A stretch of DNA of 64,000 nucleotides from Noviherbaspirillum aerium (GCF_008929045.1 NZ_VFAH01000029.1:1-64000); one strand, 5' to 3'. Shown: positions 52,383 to 63,335, counted from the first letter of the stretch. The notes: generated from the sequence alone by a model not told the origin. Program-made: numbers and translations.

Positions 52383-54572
52383 TTAAGGTACTTGCGGAGT
52401 TCGTAGAGGAGGCTGCGAATCATTTCGACTGCTTGAAAGCTGCGGAGATGTGGCAATATCGCTTTGGCCTCTCGACAAAGGAAGGTGAACTGTAAAGGTA
52501 CTTCCCAAGTTTGGGCCTTCACTAAAGGCCTCAACACGCCCATTATGCAGCGTCACCAGCCTTTGTACGAGCGCTAAACCGATTCCGAGTCCTCCCTGTG
52601 CTTTGGACGTATGCTTGCTGATTTGCTCGAACATATTGAAGACCCTCGCTTGTGCTTCAATCGGAATTCCCATTCCATCATCAGCAATTTCCACAATAAC
52701 TTCACCCTCGTTCTTCCAAGCCTTCAGAGTAATGTGCCCTCCAGAGGGTGTATATTTCGCAGCGTTGCTCAATAGGTTGGTGAAAATCTGATGCATGCGA
52801 CTTGTGTCGACATCCACGATAAGGGGCTCGTCTGGAAGCTCCATGATGAAGTTGTGTCCAGCTGACTCCATAAAAATTTGTCCCGATTCGGTAACGTTCG
52901 TCAGTACCTTTCTTAGGTCCACCGATTCGCATACTAATCGGACTTTTCCGCTGTTGACGCGTGCCACATCCAAGAGGTCTTCGACAAGTCGCTCCACATG
53001 GTCAAGCTGATTTTGCACAACCCTTTGAGCACGAATGGCCGAATCGGAATCGGGAGCGGCGTTCTTGATGATGTATAAACCGTACTGCATGGGAGCGAGG
53101 AAATTGCGTAGTTCATGTGAAAGCGTAGCAAGGAATTCGCCCTTGAGACGGTCGGCATCTGTAAGCTCAACGGCTAATGTGCGGAGCTGTTCTTCTATCT
53201 GCTTACGTTCCGTAATGTCCACACTAACCGCAGCGATAGCAAGGACTTTTCCGTCTGTATCCAAGATTGGAGAGAGTACGAGTTCGGCCAACCTATGCTT
53301 GCCGTTGGCGAGAGAGTAAGCAGATTCACAGGTGAAAACTGTTCCACTGAGTACCCGTGCAAATCCATTCTGGACATTGACGGTGTGAAGAGGCATGTCA
53401 GACCACCAGATACTGTTCCAGAATTTTTTTCCGATAACTTGCTCTCGCGTGTACCCGCAGCCCGTCACACTGGCATTATTCGCCTCAAGTACAGTGCCAT
53501 CCAGCGACAGAACGCATGACAAGAAGCTTCCCTGCTCGAAGAATGTACGGAACTTGGCGTTGGCCTTGGCTAATGTCGAGGCCTCGGCTTGCGCAGCTTC
53601 CAAAAGGACTGCGCGTTGTTTCTGTTGCTGTCTTTGAATAAAAACTAGTATGCCGGCCGCCATGAGTAGTGAAAACACGACTACAGCTCCTAGTGCCCCA
53701 TTCGCTGTACGTTGCCATGTCTCTAGCACGACCGATTTTTGAGTACTCAATACAACCACGAGCGGTTGGCTCTCGAGTAGTCGATAACTCACAATGCGTG
53801 GAGAGTTGATGGGCGGTCCGTCTGACATATAAACACCGGTGCGGTCACGGGGAATATGCTGAGAAAATAGTGGCAACTGCTTGGAGCTATTCCCGATACT
53901 CGCATCGTCCGCTGGATGACGGGCAATGAGTCGGCCATCTTTATGAAACAGGGACATCACCTGCCCAGGGCTTAGGTCCAACTTATGGTAAAGGCGAGAC
54001 AAAGAGTCGAGCTGAACTGCAGCAACCACAATTCCCCTGAATTCACCGTCACGCGAGACAATTCTCCGAGTTGACGCAAGGAACCACCCAGTGCCGGAGC
54101 GGCTTTGTATGGCTGAGGAGAGGCCTTGATTTAGGTCTGGCTGTTGTATGTATTGCTGAAAATAGTCACGGTCCGCCAAGGAGACATCTGGTGTTTTTGG
54201 ATAGTCAGTATCGTGTTGAATGAAACCATCCGGTCCAATAACAAATAACGCTCTGACTGCAGGGAGGTGTTGCAAGTACCCCTGCATCAATCCACGAATC
54301 TGTGAGTCGTGCCGAGGCGGTGTACGGGTTCCGAGATACGTGGCAACGCCCAGCAACGCAATGTCAACGCTGCCAAATGTGCGAGCCATGTTCTCTTCCA
54401 GCACCGTTGTAAGCACCATAGTCTCATCTCGAGCCTGCTGAAGTGATTGACTACGCTCGCGCATCAAGGCTATACCGAGAGCCATGACTACGGTCAGCCA
54501 GAGTATGCCGGCTGTCAAGATGGCAGTCTTCGTATATGGTGGAAGCTCAGCGGACCAGCGTTTGAAGCTCAA
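52383..54572 (-). CDS. Membrane histidine kinase (dCache-PAS-HisKA-HATPase)
   Basis: 729 residues. TM1 (ILTAGILWLTVVMALGIALM), a periplasmic double-Cache sensor (about 45-280), TM2 near 290-315, PAS (345-460), HisKA with His in LATLSHELRNFLAPMQYGL, and HATPase with NAAKYTPSGGH and GGLGIGLALVQRLV. No receiver. It senses an external small molecule. No cognate regulator is adjacent; the two soluble hybrid kinases nearby have related kinase cores. Confidence 0.87.
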   Translation of the reverse strand: MSFKRWSAELPPYTKTAILTAGILWLTVVMALGIALMRERSQSLQQARDETMVLTTVLEENMARTFGSVDIALLGVATYLGTRTPPRHDSQIRGLMQGYLQHLPAVRALFVIGPDGFIQHDTDYPKTPDVSLADRDYFQQYIQQPDLNQGLSSAIQSRSGTGWFLASTRRIVSRDGEFRGIVVAAVQLDSLSRLYHKLDLSPGQVMSLFHKDGRLIARHPADDASIGNSSKQLPLFSQHIPRDRTGVYMSDGPPINSPRIVSYRLLESQPLVVVLSTQKSVVLETWQRTANGALGAVVVFSLLMAAGILVFIQRQQQKQRAVLLEAAQAEASTLAKANAKFRTFFEQGSFLSCVLSLDGTVLEANNASVTGCGYTREQVIGKKFWNSIWWSDMPLHTVNVQNGFARVLSGTVFTCESAYSLANGKHRLAELVLSPILDTDGKVLAIAAVSVDITERKQIEEQLRTLAVELTDADRLKGEFLATLSHELRNFLAPMQYGLYIIKNAAPDSDSAIRAQRVVQNQLDHVERLVEDLLDVARVNSGKVRLVCESVDLRKVLTNVTESGQIFMESAGHNFIMELPDEPLIVDVDTSRMHQIFTNLLSNAAKYTPSGGHITLKAWKNEGEVIVEIADDGMGIPIEAQARVFNMFEQISKHTSKAQGGLGIGLALVQRLVTLHNGRVEAFSEGPNLGSTFTVHLPLSRGQSDIATSPQLSSSRNDSQPPLRTPQVP

Positions 54573-54764
54573 GGCAGCCCTCGTTGAAACGTTACAAAAC
54601 TATGAAACATGGTGTGCGGTGCTTTCTCCGACAATGTGACAAATCCCTTATTTCGATAAAACGTAAGACCTGTCAACATTGTTTTTCAGCATTCGTCGGG
54701 CGCCTCCTACTGAGCAGATTTGCTCCCAACTCAAGCTACAATAAATGCCAAATTATCCACTGAA

Positions 54765-57506
54765 ATGCAATCAGAAAACCGGATGGGTCTGAATGCGTTC
54801 CATAACGATGCACCAAATATGACGGCTGTTATACGTTCCTTGCGGCAAGGCATTTCGCTTCTCCTATCACAGCAGCGACACCTCCTTGTTGTCTTAATGT
54901 TATCGGTCGCTTCTCTTTCCCTAGCAACTATCGCGTGGTCTAGTCTCCTCACGAGCTTAGAAAGTAAGAAAGCACAAGCTATAAAAGATAGCTATGCGCA
55001 CGCTGAAGGATTGGCCCAAAGCTATGCTGAACGCTTAGCTAGAACAATCGATGGCTTTGACCGCATTCTGGTTCACGTTCGGCATGACTGGGATTTGTCA
55101 GAGGGAAAAACTAAGCTCGAACGGGCCGAAGAAGTGGGGATATTTCCTCGTGATGCTGTTGTAGTGGTTGCTATATTTGATGAGGGCGGGAATACGCTTA
55201 CAAGCTCGCATCCAAGAACCCCTGCATTTACTGTATCTGACAGACCATATTTTCAGTTCCATAAATATATAAATGAGGACCTACTCGTAGTAGGTGAGCC
55301 TATGCGCGGCCGCTTCTCTAACGAGGAAGTCGTATTGCTTTCTAGGCGTCTCTTTCCTAGCAATGCCGAGTTTAGGGGAGTCGTGGTAGCAGGTATCCGT
55401 CCAGAGTACCTAACTGCAAACTATTCAGAGACCACTTTTGGTGAGCATGGCTATTTAGGAGTCTTGGGCGTAGACAAGCAAATACGAGTTGTTCGTATAG
55501 GTAGCAAGGTGACTGCAATTCAATCAGCAGACCCAGTCACTTCGTTCTACCCAGATGCGGAGAGCGAACGAGGTGTCACCCAACTTGAATGAAAAAGATG
55601 GTTCGCCGACGAGCGAAATCGTTTTGTGGCATGGCGGAAGGTCAAAGGTACGCAGCTCATCGCAATCGTGGGCTTAGATGAAGCGGAAATGCTTGCTCAT
55701 TTCGAGTCCGAACGGAGCAATGCGTTAGCCAACGCCTATTGGAACTCGCTTGGGTTAGCTGTATTTACCTTGATGGCAATGGGATTTGCACACGTCCTCC
55801 TGCGCAGGAAATCCGAGTTGGAATCAGCACGCATCGCGTATCGTGCTGCGACTGAAGAAGGCGTAGATGGTTTCTATATCAATAGACCGTTACGTGACAA
55901 GGATGGCCGAATCTATGATTACCTTGTTGTCGACTGTAATAACCGCGGTGCAGAGATATTCAGGTTAAAACGCCATGACCTTATTGGTAAAACCATCTCT
56001 AATTTTTATCAGGGAGCAGTGAAGGAAGCAGCATTTGCACGTCTGCAGGAAGCGCTCGAAAAAGGAGTGCACGAAAGCGAAGTCAAAGTGTCCGAGCGCG
56101 ACCGGCTAGATGCAGAATGGATAAACTACAAAGCGGTTCGCTCCGGCGACGACTTGGCGGTGACCATACGCGATATAAGCGAGAGCAAGGCTCATCTTCA
56201 TGAACTCGAAAGGCGGGGTAACGAGGATGCCCTGACAGGACTCCCCAATCGTCATTGGATACAGAACCACTTGCCATCGGCAATTGCACGTGCAAAAGAA
56301 TCTAATACTACGATTGCACTGCTTTTTGTCGACATTGATGGATTCAAAGCAGTTAACGATGCACTCGGACATACGGCCGGAGATGAACTACTCAAGATGA
56401 TTGCCAGCCGGCTAAAAAGGACCATCAGACCTCACGACCATGTCGTACGGCTCGGGGGAGACGAGTATGTAATCCTCGTTGAAGGTGCCGGCCGAGACGA
56501 GGATGTGAAACGCGTCGCCGAACGAGCTCTGAATGTTTTCAACGAAGGCTTTCACCTGGCAAGCCAAAACCATACTATCAGTGCCTCCATCGGCATCAGC
56601 ATCTATCCACGCGATGGTACCGATGCTGAAACACTGCTCAAGAACGCTGACATTGCAATGTATGCCGTAAAGAAGGAAGGAAAGGGCAACTACCGGTTTT
56701 ATCAGCATCACTTCTACGAAGCTCTTAAAATCCGCTTGAATCGGGAAATCGAATTGCGTCGTGCTATTGAGTTCGATGAGTTTGAGATGTACTACCAAGC
56801 GCGTGTCAATATCAAGGATAGGTCCGCTTCGAGCATGGAAGCACTAGTGCGCTGGAATCACCCTACAAAGGGGATTATCGGTCCAATTGAATTTATACCT
56901 TTGGCAGAAAGTACGGGGCTTATTCTCCCGCTTGGCATACTCATTATCGAAAAAGTGTGCCAGCAGCTTTCGGTATGGGCGCGCGCCGGGAAATCCATCG
57001 TGCCTGTATCTATCAATGTGTCGCCAAGGCAGTTCAATGAATCGAACATGCTAGACGCTTTCACATCAGCACTCACACGGTACAGCATTGAACCTAAATG
57101 GATTCAGATTGAGATAACCGAATCGATGATGATGCAGGAGACCGGACATGATGCAAACGTCCTGACATCGTTACGCGATGTGGGTATCAAGCTTTGTTTA
57201 GACGATTTTGGAACAGGATATTCTTCGCTCTCTCAATTACAAGAGCTTGATTTTGATGTATTGAAGATTGACAGGGCCTTTACCGCCAAAATTGAGAATG
57301 AGGAAGGTAAGGTGCTTGTTACAGCCATGATTATGATGGCGCATGCATTAGGAATGTTAGTTGTGGCTGAAGGGGTAGAGACCGAACGCCAAATGCGAAT
57401 CCTCAGTGAACTCAATTGTGATGAGGCTCAAGGATATTTGATTTCTAAGCCTGTACCTGCTAGCGAAATACAGCCTTTTTTCTCACGGTTTCTCAATGAA
57501 GAATAG
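54765..57506 (+). pseudogene. Cache-PAS-GGDEF-EAL protein gene interrupted by an in-frame TGA
   Basis: One frame runs from about 54765 to 57506, broken only by TGA at 55590-55592. Before it: TM1 and most of a Cache sensor. After it: the sensor end (VKGTQLIAIVGLDEAEM), TM2, a PAS-like region, GGDEF (RLGGDEYVIL) and EAL (MEALVRWNHP, DDFGTGYSSL). The stop splits the sensor. A GTG at 55626 might start a protein lacking TM1. It could be a real nonsense mutation, a sequencing error or readthrough. Intact, it would make and/or degrade cyclic di-GMP. Confidence 0.75.
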
Positions 57507-57811
57507 CGGGTAAAAAGCCTAATGTGTAGGATGCCTGATTTGGATTGCCGTCAGACTGGTATTACCTAGCATGCTTGCTGAATCCACAACCAAGGCGTCG
57601 GAGTAGATGGTTATAGAAGGCCAGAAACCGCACAGCAACTGGGCCATCCTCTTTGTCTCTATGGTGTGGATATTTTTCTCCTAGACAATTTGTAGGTATC
57701 TGGCTTCATCCTACTTTTGACCGATTGCTTCTGACCAAGCCCGGTAGTTCACCTAGCTTTGAAGCGGGAGAAACCAGATAGGAGTTAGCAGGACGTGTCT
57801 GCATTAACACT

Positions 57812-57934
57812 GTTTATCGACGGCCTGTTGAAGTGCAACCTGCACCTGTCTACTACGTTGATGAGGGGCGGTATCGCCATCATGGCCACCGCGGTCACTG
57901 GAAGCACCATCGCCATCATCACGCCGACGATTAA
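57812..57934 (+). pseudogene. 3' relic of the glycine-zipper protein 2 gene
   Basis: The bases encode VYRRPVEVQPAPVYYVDEGR, then HWKHHRHHHADD and a stop, matching the end of the product at 51756-52277 apart from a missing stretch of about 13 residues. No zipper part or start. The rest of 57507-58009 shows no gene. Confidence 0.8.
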
Positions 57935-58009
57935 CCTGAATTGACAAACACCTTAAGCCTATTCCGCTAGATAACAAAGGCCCGCTCCGTTTCCGAATTG
58001 TGGACGTGG

Positions 58010-60919
58010 CTAATCGTTCCGCTTCGGAAACGCTGACCGATAAGTTGCAAATGCCTCAAGCAGCGCTCGAATATTGACGGGTTTGACGAAATGGTAGTCG
58101 AAACCTGCATCTAGGGCTTTTCGCCTATCGGATTCCTGACCGTACCCAGTCACTGCAATGAGCATGGCACTTGCAGTCGCAGGAAGCGCTCGCAATCGGT
58201 GGGCAAGCTCATATCCGTCGATGTCGGGAAGTCCAATGTCTAAAAGAAAGGCGTCGAATTCTCCGGTTGCTGCTTCAGTCAAAGCAGCCCTTGCTGTGGT
58301 TACGAAGCTGGCGCTATGGCCTTTCGTATCGAGATACATGACCAACATGCGAGCAGCATCGTGATTGTCGTCCACAACTAAAACTCGTAGCGGCTTTGAT
58401 GTTGCTTGCTCTACGGTCTGACGCGGTTGGCGGACAGATGTGACAACTTCGTCCTGCGGCTTCGGAAAAACTAGGGTAAACGTGCTTCCCATGTTCTGCC
58501 CAGCACTGTGCACCTTGACGCTACCTCCATGGAGTTCCATCAATGACTTGACCAAGGCGAGCCCTAGTCCCAAACCTCCTTGCGACCGGTCTGGCGTTCT
58601 TGAAGCCTGCCGAAATAAATCGAAAACATGTGGTTGCAAATCAGCGGGGATGCCGATTCCATTGTCTTGTATGACAATTCGCGTACCGACGTCTACCTTC
58701 TCCAGCCGTAATTCAATCAGTCCACGGTCTGGGGTATATTTTGCGGCGTTGTTAAGGATGTTGGCCAGGACTTGTATGAGTCGCTTCTCGTCACCGATGG
58801 CGCGGGCAGGTTCAGGAGTTACGTGTATCGTCAGCTGATGCAGGCGATGCTCAATGGCTGGACCAACTTGCTCAAGAGCGCTCGAAACTACATGCTTCAA
58901 GTCGACCATCGTCTTGTTAAGGGTAACTAGACCACGCGTCACCCGAGAAACGTCCAGCAAGTCATCAATCAGCGCGGTCATATGGTCAACCTGGCGTGAA
59001 ATGACTTCGCTCGTATCTCGCACCTTCTTCTCATCAAGACGAACGAACCCCATTAGCTCGGCTGCTGCCCGAATTGGCGCAAGGGGATTGCGTAGTTCGT
59101 GGCCCAGCATAGCTAGAAACTCGTCCTTTTGCCGATTGGCTTCTCTTAATTCCTCTTCGCTGCGTTTGCGCTGGGTGATGTCAATGGTGACTCCCTTCAC
59201 CGCACGCTGGTTGCCGTCAGAGTCGAATATAACGTGGCTACGGTTCTCAACCCAAATCAACTCGCCATCCTGAGGACGTATCATTCGGAATTCCATGCCA
59301 TAGCGAGGATTCTCGGGTGTTGCTGCCAAGCGAATCTGGCGCAGTTTTTGTGCATCGTCTGGATGCACCGCTTTGAATATTGTCTCCTGCCAGTCCCAAT
59401 CTCCGCCAAGTACGTCTGAAACATTTTCTGAAAGTCGAATCTTCCCGGTATCGAGGTCCCAATCCCATACGACCATTCTTGCTGCTTCCATGCCTTCCCG
59501 TAATCGCTCTTGGCTTTCCCGAAGTGCGGCGTTAGCTTGATAGGCGTCAGTGACTTCGTTGGCGATGATAAAAATTCCGGTAACCGACCCGTTGATGTCG
59601 AACAGCGGTTGGTACAGCACATCGTGATACAACTCTGTCAGTGAACCTTGTCCAGATTGTCGTTGGAGCTGGAGCTTTAGCCCCCGGCCGACGAATGGCT
59701 TTCCAGTTTCAAAGACAACATCAAAAAGGTGTTCGAATCCCTGTCCCTGCGTTTCTGGCAGCACTTCCCAAAGTGCTCGTCCGACCAGGCTAGACCGTCC
59801 TACCCATTCATGGAAGGCCTGATTTGCAAGTTCAATCACCAACTCGCGTCCGCGGAGCACGACAATAGGGTTAGGCGCCGCGGCGAAGAGTTCTTTAAGC
59901 CGATTTGCTTCTGCCTGTGCTTGTGCTTGAAGTGCCTTCTCTGCTCTTGAGCGCTCAACGGCAGGCCAGACATACTCGGAAATGATTTCTGCAAGTTCAA
60001 CGTCGCCGTCAGTCCACTTATGAGAGTCCGAGCGGTGCACACCCAATACAGCAATCAATCGACCCGCTTTTACAACAGGAACGTTGATGACCGAGCTAAT
60101 GTCGTGTCTCGCATAATCAGCAGAATTCTTCTTAGTCCTTGAGTCTTGTGACACGTCGGCGATAGTGCAGGAGCGACCTGCATTTAGCTCATTCAGTAGC
60201 TCTGCTCCGAAGTCGGATAGAGTTCCTGTTATGTTCGCCAAGCTTGCTACGGTTCCGTTCGTCCAGTCATTATGCGCTGTGAACGAAGAATTCTTCGCAT
60301 CGATATCCATGTACAGAACGCGGGAGGCTCCGAGTTCTGTACCCAGGAGGCGGGACGCAGTTGCTGCTATTTCTCTGGGGTCGGCGAGAGAGCGTAGCTC
60401 TTCAGCTACCTTCAGCCGAAACGCCTGTCGAGTTTCCGCCTTGACTCTTCGAGTCGTCTCTCGCACGACGCATAGGAAGCCAGCGACCTGAAGTTTCTTA
60501 TCACGAACGGGCGAATACGAGAAAGTGAACCATCCGGTCCGGATTTCTTCGTGCCGTTTTACTTCAACAGCGAAGTCTTCGAAGTACACAGGCTTTCCTG
60601 CCATCACCGTATCGATGATGGGCGCAATTCTGTTCCATACTTCGCCCCATACTTTCTGCATAGGCTCCATGAAGGCATTTGGATGCTTATCCGAGAGGAT
60701 AGATGCGTAGGCGTCGTTATAGACGATTCGATGCTCTGGGCCCCATGCCAGACACATTGCAAATTGGTTATGTAGAACGATTTCAGCTGCAGAAATAAGT
60801 GATTGTGGCCATCTGTTTGGGTGCCCAAAAGGTGTGCTTTCCCAATCAAATACTCGCCCGTGACCGCACACTTCGCTGTCGCCAGAAAAAAGGATGTCAA
60901 ATACGCACTGTTCTGGCAT
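58010..60919 (-). CDS. Soluble hybrid histidine kinase (PAS-GAF-PAS-PAS-HisKA-HATPase-REC)
   Basis: 969 residues, no membrane helix. PAS (about 25-155), GAF (165-330), two PAS (345-600; the second has DWDLDTGKIRLSENVSDVL), HisKA with His in LAMLGHELRNPLAPIRA, HATPase with NNAAKYTPDRG and GGLGLGLALVKSLMELHGG, and receiver with Asp in FLLDIGLPDIDGYELAHR. N-terminal PAS, GAF, kinase core and receiver match the product of 24241-27345; the middle sensor domain is swapped. Cytoplasmic multi-input sensor, output unknown. Confidence 0.87.
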   Translation of the reverse strand: MPEQCVFDILFSGDSEVCGHGRVFDWESTPFGHPNRWPQSLISAAEIVLHNQFAMCLAWGPEHRIVYNDAYASILSDKHPNAFMEPMQKVWGEVWNRIAPIIDTVMAGKPVYFEDFAVEVKRHEEIRTGWFTFSYSPVRDKKLQVAGFLCVVRETTRRVKAETRQAFRLKVAEELRSLADPREIAATASRLLGTELGASRVLYMDIDAKNSSFTAHNDWTNGTVASLANITGTLSDFGAELLNELNAGRSCTIADVSQDSRTKKNSADYARHDISSVINVPVVKAGRLIAVLGVHRSDSHKWTDGDVELAEIISEYVWPAVERSRAEKALQAQAQAEANRLKELFAAAPNPIVVLRGRELVIELANQAFHEWVGRSSLVGRALWEVLPETQGQGFEHLFDVVFETGKPFVGRGLKLQLQRQSGQGSLTELYHDVLYQPLFDINGSVTGIFIIANEVTDAYQANAALRESQERLREGMEAARMVVWDWDLDTGKIRLSENVSDVLGGDWDWQETIFKAVHPDDAQKLRQIRLAATPENPRYGMEFRMIRPQDGELIWVENRSHVIFDSDGNQRAVKGVTIDITQRKRSEEELREANRQKDEFLAMLGHELRNPLAPIRAAAELMGFVRLDEKKVRDTSEVISRQVDHMTALIDDLLDVSRVTRGLVTLNKTMVDLKHVVSSALEQVGPAIEHRLHQLTIHVTPEPARAIGDEKRLIQVLANILNNAAKYTPDRGLIELRLEKVDVGTRIVIQDNGIGIPADLQPHVFDLFRQASRTPDRSQGGLGLGLALVKSLMELHGGSVKVHSAGQNMGSTFTLVFPKPQDEVVTSVRQPRQTVEQATSKPLRVLVVDDNHDAARMLVMYLDTKGHSASFVTTARAALTEAATGEFDAFLLDIGLPDIDGYELAHRLRALPATASAMLIAVTGYGQESDRRKALDAGFDYHFVKPVNIRALLEAFATYRSAFPKRND

Positions 60920-61570
60920 GAGTATCTAAACGTCAAGAAATACGTTTGGAGTCAGCAAACTCGCATTTTGCCTTAATTATAGGCAGGCTAGAAAAGCTTT
61001 TACATTCAAAGTCTTGCTGCAAAAAAGTAACGTTATCCACAGTTTTGAGCACAGAATCCGTAGAGAAGTGAACGGCGAATGTTTGATGATGAATTCGAGG
61101 TGCCCAGCGCATCAGTAGGTCACGGTGCGTTCCTGATACTTACAAACGAACCAGAACGCAATTGTTCGTCACGTATTACAGGTCGCACTCTGAAACTACC
61201 TTATCCATGTGCCTCAATTTTGCACAATTGAAAATACCTGATGTTATTCAAAGACTTGTAGTAGCTCCCGCTAGTTTTCCACAGGCTTGACCACAGAAAA
61301 AGTGGAGAACAGGAACATCGCTCCTTGGTGGAAAAGTTCTGCAGGCGCCGCTCCGGTCGACTCCGGAGAATATGGATACCGCTTATCTTAGCCCGATAAG
61401 ATTCCAATCCGAAAAAGGCATGACGACGCTAGCCTCGCAAGCTGATACTAGGAAAGACACGGTGGCTTGATACGTGTTTTCCCTAATAGAGCAGAAAAAG
61501 AGCTTAGGGCACATTTTCAATCCGTAGTCGGAAAAAATCCATTTCCAGAGAGAGGTGGAGGAGACAGAGA

Positions 61571-61601
61571 AAAGCCCAGACTTGTTTCAAGTATGGGCTT
61601 T
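61571..61601 (+). terminator. Rho-independent terminator, probably bidirectional
   Basis: AGCCCAGACTTG and CAAGTATGGGCT pair with one mismatch around TTT and are followed by TTTTT; AAAA precedes the stem, so it can also work leftward. Confidence 0.7.
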
Positions 61602-61628
61602 TTACTTTCCAGCTGTCTGGCCGAACCG

Positions 61629-61673
61629 TAAAAAAGCCCATGTACTGCAACCGACAGGGAGCGTACATGGGCT
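61629..61673 (-). terminator. Rho-independent terminator, leftward
   Basis: AGCCCATGTAC (61635-61645) and GTACATGGGCT (61663-61673) form a perfect 11-bp stem with a 17-base loop. On the minus strand the stem is followed by TTTTTT. It would end leftward transcripts from the genes at 62015-62657. Confidence 0.7.
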
Positions 61674-62014
61674 AAATCCCCGTTTGGAGGGGGAGGAGAC
61701 ACCTAGTGTCTTGCAAGTTACGGGCCACCTGATTCCGAGGTTTGCCAAATCGATGAGGGCTCGTCTGCTTGGTGGTCGAAGACATCTATTCTTCGACCTA
61801 ATGAGGTTACTACAGGCGATAAATAAAAATACTCTTATGACAGCTTTTCAGGAGCCATTCCGTATTCTCTCAACTTGGCGTCTGTGAAAGCAGGAATTAC
61901 TTGGGTGGAGATTTTCTGCGACCCAAACCGCAAACCTTTCAACTTCTCTCTTTTCGAGCTGAAGAGCGAAGTGCATCGTCCCCAATGTGCTACCGCTACC
62001 TGTACTGTATAAGG

Positions 62015-62245
62015 TTAGTCTTCAGACAAGGCGGCTTTCAAACGCCGCTGTTCCTCGCTCAAAATCTCTAAGATTTCTTGGGATGAAACACCAGCTTGAA
62101 GGCTTCTTTGCCGTTCTTTGAGCTCACGACAAATCCGGTTCAATTTCTGAATCCGGTCTTCGAGACTTGGCTCGTGTTCACGATAATTGCGGTGCTCAGA
62201 AACAGAGCGGTGCTGGGGCGCATCCGAGATAGAAACTTTGCCCAT
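62015..62245 (-). CDS. Small unknown protein
   Basis: 76 residues, charged and helical, coiled-coil-like (EPSLEDRIQKLNRICRELKE, then EILEILSEEQRRLKAAL). Start has GAGG upstream. No family recognised. It lies 133 bases after another small unknown gene on the same strand. Confidence 0.5.
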   Translation of the reverse strand: MGKVSISDAPQHRSVSEHRNYREHEPSLEDRIQKLNRICRELKERQRSLQAGVSSQEILEILSEEQRRLKAALSED

Positions 62246-62378
62246 GGCGGCCTCACTAACAAATTGTTACATCTGTCGTATGGACACTACAGCATGGGAT
62301 TAACTCGGCGAGTCGAGTTGAGGCTGCTCAAAGAAAGGTACATCTGCGTCATGACAAGTCGTTTTCTTGAAAACGCTT

Positions 62379-62657
62379 TCACCGTTTGCGGTTGCGATTT
62401 TGGTTTGGCAATGACGTATTTGTTGTAGACCTGCGCTGAAACTCCCCCAAGATTTCTGCTTGAATCACCGTGTGCGTCTGTTCCAATAGTTCTTGTAGAG
62501 ACGGACTTTCCCTAACTGACAGCCCGAGCTCTCTTGCTTTTGATACGAGGTCCTCCGGCGCCGGCCCGTCTGGAATGCCTCGCATATGTCTGAAGGTCCG
62601 CAGTACTTTTTTTACCGCAACGTTCAAATTTTCTAATTCTGTCACCCTGGGATTCAT
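62379..62657 (-). CDS. Small unknown protein
   Basis: 92 residues, helical (NLNVAVKKVLRTFRHMRGIP, LQELLEQTHTVIQAEILGEF) with a basic tail ending NRNRKR. No family recognised and a weak ribosome site. Divergent from the umuD gene. Confidence 0.45.
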   Translation of the reverse strand: MNPRVTELENLNVAVKKVLRTFRHMRGIPDGPAPEDLVSKARELGLSVRESPSLQELLEQTHTVIQAEILGEFQRRSTTNTSLPNQNRNRKR

Positions 62658-62828
62658 GGCAAAAAGCGGCTAGTGATTGGATGAGCGCGAGATTAGGTTA
62701 CCACTAGATGTTATAAAAACTAGAACTTCGAGTTACAAGGCAGGTTGCAAGCTTCAAAAGAGTGTTTTACATGCGACAACCAAGGAAAATCATTGGCCAT
62801 ACCTTGCCGATTTCGCTTTCCAAAAATA

Positions 62829-62848
62829 TACTGTTTATATATACAGTA
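62829..62848 (+). promoter_or_regulatory. LexA (SOS) box
   Basis: TACTGTTTATATATACAGTA has CTGT-N8-ACAG with symmetric TA flanks, 13 bases before the umuD start. It matches the standard SOS operator and implies DNA-damage induction of umuDC. Confidence 0.92.
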
Positions 62849-62861
62849 TTTCTGAGCATCA

Positions 62862-63335
62862 ATGTCATCTCTCGTCGACCTGAATGAGTTGTCCACGCTC
62901 GTCCCCATTGTCTGGCCTGCAAATCCAGGTAAGCCTAAGGACATCCAGCGATTCCTGGTGAAGTGCCCGGCGGGCTTTCCCTCGCCGGCGGCTGACTATG
63001 TTGAATCAGGTCTCGACCTGAACGACTACCTCGTCAAGCATCGCGCTTCAACCTTCATGTTTGACGTATGCGGAGACTCGATGCGCAATGTCGGGATTCT
63101 GGATGGCGACAAGATTGTCGTTGACCGCTCCGTAGAGGCTCGTCATGGCGACATCATTGTCGCCATTCTGAATGGCGAACATACCGTAAAGCGCTTGTTC
63201 GCAAAGGATGGAATTGTTGAGCTGCGTGCTGAGAATCCGATGTATCGACCGATACGCATCAAGGAAGCGGAAGAGTTGCACGTCTTCGGTGTTGTCGTTG
63301 GCGTTGTACGGAACATGCGGCCATGTCAGCGCTAG
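62862..63335 (+). CDS. umuD: UmuD-like self-cleaving SOS protein
   Basis: 157 residues of the LexA/UmuD S24 family. Cleavage site Ala-Gly in CPAGFPSPAADY near residues 36-37, catalytic Ser in GDSMRN and Lys in HTVKRLF. RecA-stimulated self-cleavage yields UmuD', which joins UmuC as polymerase V. Somewhat longer N-terminus than E. coli UmuD. Overlaps umuC by 13 bases. Confidence 0.9.
   Translation: MSSLVDLNELSTLVPIVWPANPGKPKDIQRFLVKCPAGFPSPAADYVESGLDLNDYLVKHRASTFMFDVCGDSMRNVGILDGDKIVVDRSVEARHGDIIVAILNGEHTVKRLFAKDGIVELRAENPMYRPIRIKEAEELHVFGVVVGVVRNMRPCQR

Larger units (their letters stand above)
60920..62014. other. Gene-poor 1.1 kb with DnaA-box-like sites
   Basis: No credible gene. Two DnaA-box-like sequences occur: TTATCCACA at 61033-61041 (perfect) and TTTTCCACA at 61275-61283. 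Two facing hairpins lie at 61571-61673 and GGAGGAGACA occurs twice (near 61556 and 61691). It could hold an untranslated RNA or an old replication region; neither is established. Confidence 0.4.

Noticed and set aside
61555-61887. 110-codon + strand frame
   Set aside because: Runs straight through both terminator hairpins; no homology features.
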